The translations under genes were made by a program, and so were the position numbers. The notes beneath the pieces are model-generated. The model saw only the letters and a program-made list of their open reading frames with translations, did not search any database and was not told the origin of the DNA. Of a stretch of DNA of 6,524 nucleotides, positions 6,303-6,524 are shown piece by piece. Source of the DNA: Chloroflexota bacterium (lineage in GTDB: Bacteria > Chloroflexota > Anaerolineae > Ardenticatenales > Ardenticatenaceae); the NCBI GenBank assembly GCA_003520455.1, contig DOUV01000601.1, positions 3,640 to 10,163 of the forward strand, in the 5' to 3' direction. Numbering within the stretch: position 1 is the stretch's first letter; each line of letters starts with the position of its first letter.

Positions 6303-6524
6303 TTACATCGTGTTCAGCCGGTCGAGGCGCGCGTTCAGCTCATCAAGACGTTGGTTGAGTGCTTCGACTTCGTGACGAGTGGGAAGGTCGAGCTCCTTGA
6401 GGAGTCGCTCCATCCGTCGTCCCAGGCGGTTCTTCCTCCGCTCGATTCGCAGGCCGAACCAGTCGCGACCTTCTTTCCTCGCTCGGCGCCACTCGGCCCG
6501 CCGGTCGGCCGCCGCCTCGAGTTC
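6303..6524 (-). CDS. C-terminal part of a phasin-like coiled-coil protein (start outside window)
   Basis: Read on the minus strand from the right edge, 73 codons run open to a TAA at 6303-6305; no start codon is assigned because the gene enters from beyond position 6524. The visible part is an Arg/Glu-rich helix (AAADRRAEWRRARKEG, then RIERRKNRLGRRMERLLKEL), followed by LDLPTRHEVEALNQRLDEL and NARLDRLNTM. The LPT(R)xEVEAL...L...L heptad tail is typical of phasin/PHA-granule-associated proteins and related coiled-coil proteins, where it promotes oligomerisation. It converges on acpS with 44 bp between the two stop codons and no clear terminator in that gap. The product name rests on this tail alone. 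A general coiled-coil protein is the alternative. Confidence 0.7.
   Translation of the reverse strand, partial: ELEAAADRRAEWRRARKEGRDWFGLRIERRKNRLGRRMERLLKELDLPTRHEVEALNQRLDELNARLDRLNTM

Overview
The window is high-GC bacterial DNA with tightly packed genes, Shine-Dalgarno sequences (AGGAG) ahead of two genes, and one GTG start that fits its family better than the upstream ATG. The gene set is a UDP-glucose dehydrogenase, a tandem pair of cytosolic M16 peptidase subunits, a holo-ACP synthase and a phasin-like coiled-coil protein. Together with GC-rich palindromes and a GAAGGTGGGAAG-type intergenic repeat, it recalls Chloroflexota of the Thermomicrobia/Sphaerobacter kind. That placement is an inference from style only; no rRNA or marker gene is present.

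Layout. Positions 1-150 hold no gene. They carry two GC-rich inverted repeats: a 9-bp stem with a 3-base loop (20-40), plausibly the terminator of a gene left of the window, and a perfect palindrome (87-119) just ahead of the first gene. Positions 151-2904 encode UDP-glucose 6-dehydrogenase as a 917-residue precursor interrupted in frame by a 475-residue intein (931-2355). Removing the intein leaves a normal 442-residue enzyme. After a 204-bp gap come two M16B peptidase-family genes. The first (3109-4410) has the zinc motif HWVEH and the distal glutamate. The second (4515-5810) lacks the zinc histidines but has the Arg/Tyr pair, so the two look like complementary halves of one heteromeric protease. 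Next is acpS (5893-6258). Converging on it from the right edge is the C-terminal end of a minus-strand phasin-like coiled-coil gene (6303-6524, start outside the window).

How the parts relate. The four plus-strand genes could be co-transcribed, but gaps of 82-204 bp do not prove an operon. UDP-glucose dehydrogenase supplies UDP-glucuronate for surface polysaccharides, the M16 pair degrades peptides, and AcpS activates acyl carrier protein; there is no obvious shared pathway. The most notable element is the intein. It sits directly before the catalytic cysteine of UDP-glucose dehydrogenase, so the +1 splicing nucleophile and the enzyme's active-site nucleophile are the same residue. Its LAGLIDADG homing endonuclease looks damaged at one of the two catalytic acids (Gln for Asp/Glu), while the splicing residues are intact.
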